From positions 1 to 7,474 of the forward strand of contig JBAXQP010000131.1 in NCBI GenBank assembly GCA_037131655.1: a DNA stretch of 7,474 nt, read 5' to 3'. Position numbers and translations under genes: made by a program. Below, in pieces: positions 6,842 through 7,474 of the stretch. Within the stretch, counting starts at the first letter, position 1. Each line of letters begins with the position of its first letter. Under the pieces are notes generated by a model that searched no databases, had not been told where the DNA came from, and saw only the letters and a program-made list of their open reading frames with translations. The stretch comes from a bacterium (GTDB lineage Bacteria; Armatimonadota; Fimbriimonadia; Fimbriimonadales; JBAXQP01).

Positions 6842-7468
6842 ATGACCCTAATCACAGATACCCATTTTTTAATTCCTATGACAATTGTAGTTTTATCGAC
6901 TCCACTAGCGGGATTTAGATTTATAACACTGTTATTAGGACGCTCGTTGCTACTACCGAAACAAGTATCCCGTGCTACATTACCGACTTGGCTGTTTTCT
7001 AGACTATCCCTGTTTTGCCTTGTTGCGTGGGGAGTCTGGTCTATACCACTGGTTGCATCGGCTCTCTGGGAAAATACTGACTCTTTATACCTGATGTTCT
7101 TAGGTGTGTTTGGATTATGGGGCATAAGTTTCAGTGCAACCTTCGCTTTCTGGCGAATACCTAACTGCCCTAAAAACCAGCAGTTTGATTACGTGGGGTT
7201 AATCTTTATGTTCTTATTTGCCCTGACGATTACAACGGACATAGTGAATCAACTCTTCTTTACTAAATTTGTCTTTAGCACCTGTTTAACCATCATAGGG
7301 CTGGCCTTTATTGTTCCGATTGGATTGTACTTTTCAGCATTGAAGCGTTGGTTTACAGGCTCATTTGGACTGTGTATGTCGGACACAATCCGAAACTCAT
7401 CTTTATTTCGGTTCAATCGAAGTTCAGACACCCCGATCTCTGGGGAATTTAATATGATCCTATTTTGA
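6842..7468 (+). CDS. hypothetical multi-pass membrane protein
   Basis: I do not recognise the family. The 208-residue product has about five hydrophobic segments (roughly residues 9-34, 51-76, 81-104, 116-137 and 143-167), so it should lie in the inner membrane. A positively charged loop (K40, R44) follows the first helix and a KRW follows the last. The final 35 residues or so are polar (S, N, R rich) and end NMILF. No catalytic motif stands out. The start is uncertain: no Shine-Dalgarno precedes the ATG at 6842, a second ATG lies at 6878 (residue 13), and the same frame stays open upstream to 6746 with another hydrophobic stretch (GLITLIALTLLSNQYF) but no ATG, GTG or TTG. The 5' end may therefore be lost or altered. 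Base composition is AT-rich, like rep. The long open frame and consistent helix pattern support a real gene or the larger part of one. Confidence 0.65.
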   Translation: MTLITDTHFLIPMTIVVLSTPLAGFRFITLLLGRSLLLPKQVSRATLPTWLFSRLSLFCLVAWGVWSIPLVASALWENTDSLYLMFLGVFGLWGISFSATFAFWRIPNCPKNQQFDYVGLIFMFLFALTITTDIVNQLFFTKFVFSTCLTIIGLAFIVPIGLYFSALKRWFTGSFGLCMSDTIRNSSLFRFNRSSDTPISGEFNMILF

Positions 7469-7474
7469 ACACCA

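Noticed and set aside
6829..7125. Minus-strand open frame of 98 codons opposite the terminal membrane protein
   Set aside because: No protein motif, and antisense to a frame with a clear helix pattern; treated as a shadow.

Overview
The window looks like a chromosomal segment from a gammaproteobacterium-like organism. The best evidence is a Rep (UvrD/Rep family) DNA helicase that matches enterobacterial Rep over its whole visible length. I cannot name the genus; a methanotroph-like or similar environmental gammaproteobacterium is only a guess. Most of the window is AT-rich (rep, the intergenic stretches and the last gene), while the central sensor-kinase gene is visibly richer in G and C.

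Layout. 1-1795 (minus) is rep, cut by the left edge so that about the last 75 residues are missing. 1796-2158 is a non-coding or eroded stretch holding a possible rep promoter, an alternative rep start and a short hydrophilic open frame without a start codon. 2159-5902/5914 (minus) is a large multi-PAS hybrid sensor histidine kinase with complete HisKA, HATPase, receiver and HPt modules but an unusually small periplasmic segment. 5903-5940 holds its Shine-Dalgarno, which points to a TTG start, and a GC-rich hairpin. 5939-6828 holds three eroded genes: the N-terminal third of a glutathione S-transferase (minus), a frameshifted orphan HicA toxin (plus) and an interrupted DUF2442-like gene (minus). 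6842-7468 (plus) is an unrecognised protein with about five membrane helices.

The genes do not form one pathway. Rep is a housekeeping replication-restart helicase. The kinase is a self-contained phosphorelay (His673, Asp964, His1113) whose downstream receiver is not in the window. The right-hand third is accessory DNA dominated by broken genes, two of them from toxin-antitoxin-type families. I found no convincing undescribed system, no CRISPR array, no tRNA or rRNA, and no intact transposase. The points most worth a second look are the shrunken kinase input domain, the interrupted DUF2442 frame and the junction between the GC-rich kinase gene and the truncated GST gene.
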